Of a DNA stretch of 64,000 bases, positions 59,690 through 64,000 are shown in pieces. The translations under genes were made by a program, and so were the position numbers. Position 1 is the stretch's first letter. Each line of letters begins with the position of its first letter. The notes beneath the pieces were generated by a model. The model was given only the letters and a program-made list of their open reading frames with translations, ran no database searches and was not told the origin of the DNA. Origin of the DNA: Bryopsis sp. KO-2023 (lineage: Eukaryota; Chlorophyta; Ulvophyceae; Bryopsidales; Bryopsidaceae); assembly GCA_030272585.1 (NCBI GenBank), contig BSYQ01000001.1, positions 9,563,001 through 9,627,000 of the forward strand, given 5' to 3'.

Positions 59690-60110
59690 GGTGGCTCAAG
59701 GTTCTAGTCGTGCACTGACCTTAGGTGGCCCATATGGCTCTTCCTAAGCTTCGCAATTGGTTCAGAATCGGGAGGGAACCCATCCCCTCTTCCCTTTTCT
59801 TGGTGACAAATGGCCTATGGCTCTTTCTGCCCCCTCAATTGCGTTACAAGTGGCCCAAGGCTCGCTTGTTCTTAGTGCGTTCTTGCTTGTCTCAACTCCT
59901 CGAAACTCGGTACAGGCGGCCTAGCCTGAGCACTTTCTCATTCATTAGGGGGATCTCTCGCTCAACCCCTTTTTTTTTCTCCGCGGCTGCACCACAAGTT
60001 CTGAGAGTGGCCTAAGGCACTTCTCTCCTTGTTACCATAGGAACTCTGTCCTCAATCCCTTTCTTCAACCCCGCCACTAGTCTGAGAGTGGCACAAGGCA
60101 CTTCTCTCTG
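59690..60110. repeat. Degenerate GTGGCCYAAGGCTC-type repeat
   Basis: Variants of AGTGGCCTAAGGCNC followed by TTCTCTC or TTCTTGC recur near 59690, 59726, 59808, 59849, 59915, 60003 and 60085 at irregular 36-90 base spacing; the last two are near-identical over about 25 bases. Confidence 0.65.
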
Positions 60111-60309
60111 AGTGGTCAGGTTGTTTCTCCATATGTATTTTACTGTTCATTCTTGATTGCTCTCTTGTCGCTCCATGTCCGCGATAGTATCATCTCTCTC
60201 GGCATGCAGTTGCATTCTTGCCACAAATAAAGTGGGTGTTCTCTGATAGAACTCCATAGCCAATGCTTTTGGCTGCAACTCTTGATGCTCCTTTGTTGTG
60301 GGCTGTGGC

Positions 60310-60486
60310 ATCAGCCCCTCTTTTCCAACTCCTTGTTGTTAGTTGCTGCATCAGCACCTCAGTCAAATCCTTGCTATAGGTTGTTGCATCAGCACCTTGT
60401 CCAAATCCTTGCTTTGGTTGCTGCATCAGCACCTTGTCCAAATCCTTGCCTTGGTTGCTGCATCAGCACCTTGTCCAAATCCTTGC
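60310..60486. repeat. 37-38 bp minisatellite, four units
   Basis: TGCATCAGCACCTTGTCCAA-type units start at 60347, 60385, 60422 and 60459; the last two are almost identical, the first more diverged. Confidence 0.92.
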
Positions 60487-63400
60487 TGCAGCTTGCTGCA
60501 GCTCTTGTTTCCACATTCAAGATCTCTTCTTCACATAGTAATAGGTGCAAATCCTGGCTGCGGCACACACACCGGACCAGTCCAGGCTGCACATCAGCCA
60601 AAAATGCCATGTGTTGATCTCTTAGCAACTCAAAACTGAGCTCTGGACTGAGTATGTCTTGGGATACCTCCCACATAAAGCTCACTCCATCCATCTTCAG
60701 CGGTTGTTGCTTTCACTCTCTTGCACTCGCAATTTTCCTGAAATTTCCAGGTTGCAGCAATGATCCACACCAAGACAACATCAGCTTGCCAAGCCTGATT
60801 TGTCACCGGGCTGGACCATCCATAGTATGCCCTCTTCTTTCCACACATCTGTGTTGGGGCCTTAAGTCTCGGCAAGGGTGAAAAGACAACTTCAGCAACC
60901 TGAGCTTGCATCATAATGCACCAAAGCTCGCATCTTCTTCTTTTGTCCTTCTGACTCAGAAGTTCTGAGGTGGACACCATAAACCTTTGGCTGCTTCACC
61001 ATCAGAAATCTTTGATGCCACTGGTTGCTCTCACCACCGTGAATACAATCATCTCTTTGTGTCATTGGCAGAAACGGCATCGATATATTCTTGGGCTGCG
61101 ATCCAGTTGGCCTCTTGCTCAAGCTGTTGGTCCTCATACATCATCTCATATCAAAATGAGCCGGCAGTTCACAAGTCCCTTGAACTGTCGATTTTTCTGA
61201 CCATTTTTCTTTGTCAACTGGGGTATTCTTTGCCTTGCTGTAGCAACTCCTTTCACCTCCAGTTTATTTGCCACCAGAGGTGGTGCCTTTAGGATAAGCA
61301 ACCTTCGACCACTGATGCAAATACAAATTCGAATCAACTGATTCGCAAGCTTGATATCCTCGTTTATCTCCAGAGGTCTCACAACATTCTGTCATGAACA
61401 ACAGCCGGATCGCAATCGTTTCTCCAATCCTCGTTCTCCACCTCATAGACTTTTCTATCCCATCCAGATGTGGGGACATGTGCCCTTCATTTTCTTGAAG
61501 AGACCTTCCTTTCTTAGGTCAACCTCAGCCCTCCTTGGCTGGTGCACACAAACTTGATCCTCCTTAATATCCACCAGATCATGGTCCTTGACTGGATTTC
61601 AATGCACAGCCCTTGTATTTTCCAGAGCTGTCACTCAACACAAGCCTTCAGAAATCCTTGACCATTCTCCACCACATCAGACTCCAATATTTCAGTTCCA
61701 CTATCAACAATATCAAGCCAGAAAATTCCACAGAGAAATTTCTGCTTGAAACACCTTTCACATAACCCGAAACCTTCAAAAGAAAATCATTTTTCTCCTG
61801 AACTTTCCATCACTTAATCAGATCATAACTTTTCTCAAAAGAAATAAATGCATGAAAGAGATTAATACCCTGATCATTTTTTTTTTTTTTTTCATTCATA
61901 AACCATTAATTCAGAAATGTAGTTGCTGTCCAAAATTTTCAGCAAGTGGTGAAAAGGTATCTCTTTCTTCCCATTTCTGTGGGTATAATCAAATGCAAAA
62001 AGAGAAACAAATACTCTGCCTTGATTTATAAAAATCCGTCCATTTTCTGCATCGAATTTCGAAAAGACCAATGCATTCATTCAATCTGATGACAATACCA
62101 CCAAACTCATCTCAAACTCTTAAAGAAGAGGTTCAGCATCAGCAAGTCATGTCCTCTGACTCCTACTGTTGGATAAACATGAGTCACTTTGCATCCAATG
62201 GGTGCTCTCTTGCTGCAACTCTTGTATTGCAGCAACATCTCCGAGGGAAGATCATTCTTTGCTTTGTAGCACACTCAGAATTATTACTCAACAGCTCCTG
62301 TGGCATTTGTTGCATGTCTCCTTGAGTAATAATGATCTTCTTCCACTTGATGTGCATCCTCTTGTGCAAGTGTAGATGGTATTGACTCAGCATTTCGATG
62401 TGATCTTCTCCACATCAGTAACTCCGATATTTGCCTTGGCATTCGTTACAATATTTGCCATATCATACACTCCAATGTATGTTACAATCAATGTGATACA
62501 CATTGATGTATTGTTTCATGTGTCCATGCAAACAACACGTCATGGCTGCGGCATGTTCAACTCAGTTCGAACTGCGAAATCTGCTGGCAGTAGATGCTGC
62601 AGTCAATATGAATTCGTTGTGGTATCCCCAGATGCACCCGAGGTAACATCCATTCTTGATCGCACTCTTGATCCCAGTGGGTATCCCACACACAGTGCTT
62701 CAACAGCATCCTCGTTCCAGAGGTTATCTCGTGCGTGTTGGTGCACTACCTCAACCACCGTCTCATCATTGACTTTCTTATCATTCGCACTTGTTCCGTT
62801 CACTGTGTTGTCGTCGATGCCAACTTCGATGTATGTCTGCAACATTAACAATCGAATTGATTGCAACATTCGTTGGGGCTCTCTTGTCTTTGCTGCCCTC
62901 ATTTGTGTCAGTTGCGGCAATGCCTCCAACTGTAACACCTTGACGACTGCATTCCTTGCAGTCACGCTTCTCACCCTCTCTGAGAATCGTCTCATCAAAA
63001 CTCTCACGCTGCTGTTGCTTGGCTTATCAGCCCGGCATCACTTGCAGGTGATGCGGCGTGTTTTGCTTGGCGCCTGGTCACACTTCTCTCCTCAGAGGTC
63101 GAAATCCAAACTTGCATAGTCTTCTGCAGTTTGCCTTTGCGCTTGTGTCACTCCCAACTGACGCAGTCTGATGCAGTTCGCTTTTGCACTTGGGTCACTT
63201 TCCATCAATGGTGCGCGTGAGATTCGTTTCTCCACGCACAAGCTGCTCAAGTCTTTGCCAAAAGCGCTCACTTAGCATCAATACAGTCGACTGCACATTC
63301 CACCTTCAAATGGTGTGGCTCAGTTCAGTAATCTTCGAAACATAGCGCAATAGAATACTTGTCGCTGCCTCTGAGTAGCTGTCTAGTTCAATCGAACTAT

Positions 63401-63934
63401 TTCGACAATCCTTTTGCTCCATCGCCATGCAATCAACCGTCAGGCTATCAGTAGCAACTGCGGCGTCGCGCTGCAACTGTTCGATCAACATTCGATCGAA
63501 TTTTCTGTGTCGATTCGTCCTGCATTTTGCGCACTTCCTGCAAAATGCTGTTTCAATGCGCTGCAACTTTTATCACTCGTGATAATGTTGCGCCTGTGTT
63601 CTCAGGGCGTTGCACTCTTGTTAGTGACCAATCGCCTCCTGTAACTTAGTCTTTTCGCGTCCGAGGCGAGGCTTGCGCCTGCCACTTTCTTCCGTCGTTG
63701 CGCTTCCATCGCAACATCTGCATCTGCTGTAATTGCAATGAAATTGCAATGTGCTGCATGTAACATTCGCTGCATCCCCTTCATTGGGATTCCGTTTGTG
63801 TCTCCACAATCGCTTTGTTTTCATGCAGAATCGTCTGCACTCTCAACACCAACGATATCGAACTCACCTCCCAAGGAGGTTTGCCCTGTTGTGTACAGTC
63901 TCCTCGACTTGTACAATAGAACGACCAGCCAGTT

Positions 63935-63968
63935 ATGTGGCTTAAGAGGGTTCGACTCCCTCTCTGGA
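63935..63968 (+). pseudogene. tRNA 3'-half-like motif
   Basis: GAGGGTTCGACTCCCTC forms a perfect T-arm, preceded by a small stem AGCCA/TGGCT. No acceptor or D-arm partner is present. It may be a tRNA-derived fragment or chance. Confidence 0.2.
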
Positions 63969-64000
63969 TCTCAAGCAAAGCCTCATTGACCTGGCGCTCG

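Larger units (their letters stand above)
57099..64000. other. Gene-poor tract with serial minisatellites, possible degenerate mobile-element interior
   Basis: Apart from the repeats listed separately I can support no gene. Minus-strand open frames of 70-134 codons occur (for example 60630-60980 and 62603-63007) but show no conserved domain. If the candidate LTR at 56523-57078 is real, this would be the inner 3' part of that element, yet no gag, protease, RT or integrase motif is visible; it could equally be host intergenic DNA. Confidence 0.4.

Noticed and set aside
60280-60640. Plus-strand frames with repeated Cys/Ser/Leu peptides
   Set aside because: They are translations of a 37-38 bp minisatellite in its different frames.
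62376-63119. A 247-codon plus-strand frame, the longest in the right-hand tract
   Set aside because: Composition is Ser/Thr/Leu-rich with no ordered motif, no splice context and a comparable antisense frame (62603-63007); not enough to call a gene.
1-64000. CRISPR arrays, bacterial operons or an origin of replication
   Set aside because: The window is intron-rich eukaryotic nuclear DNA; the tandem repeats have no spacer structure and no prokaryotic gene organisation is present.

Overview
The window is nuclear DNA from a plastid-bearing eukaryote of the green lineage, most likely a streptophyte alga. The genes are split by many short GT-AG introns with long T-, A- or G-runs. Several proteins look specifically plant-like: an At4g28440-type OB-fold protein, a B12D/MLRQ-like mitochondrial protein, a plant-type PIG-Q, a plastid-type MscS channel, a fructokinase with a transit-like leader, and a nuclear copy of the plastid gene ycf45. 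The species cannot be named from the sequence alone.

Layout. 1-9069: the 3' end of an OB-fold gene (+), PIG-Q/GPI1 (+) and an MSL-type mechanosensitive channel (-). 9070-21767: a gene with two GYF-like repeats (+) and a complete 26-exon DNA topoisomerase II (+). 21768-30661: a possible small membrane protein, a small basic nuclear-type protein (-), a five-exon B12D gene (+), COQ3 (-) diverging from intronless SF3B6 (+), and an intronless TVP38/TMEM64-type gene (+). 31257-45020: three minus-strand genes, namely a 1210-residue BRCT-BRCT-BAH protein, a coiled-coil protein, and a ubiquitin protease with two ubiquitin-interacting motifs inside its catalytic domain. 45240-51516: fructokinase (+) and the nuclear ycf45-like ATPase (+).

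From about 51.7 kb the character changes to mobile and repetitive DNA: a 157-bp fold-back element with a perfect 5-bp target duplication, an array of about 330 bp packed with GATC palindromes, a hAT transposase gene broken near its C-terminus, tandem duplications, an uncharacterised reading frame, a candidate solo or partial LTR, and about 7 kb without recognisable genes that holds a series of unrelated minisatellites.

The host genes form no single pathway. They cover DNA topology and repair (TOP2, BRCT-BAH), ubiquitin removal, splicing (SF3B6), GPI-anchor synthesis, respiration and ubiquinone (B12D, COQ3), membrane traffic (VTT protein), and plastid functions (MSL, fructokinase, Ycf45). Two head-to-head pairs, COQ3/SF3B6 and USP/fructokinase, share promoter gaps of only 207 and 219 bp. 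Exon joins were worked out by hand from reading phase and splice sites. They are internally consistent for most genes, but PIG-Q and the 5' part of the coiled-coil gene remain partly unresolved.
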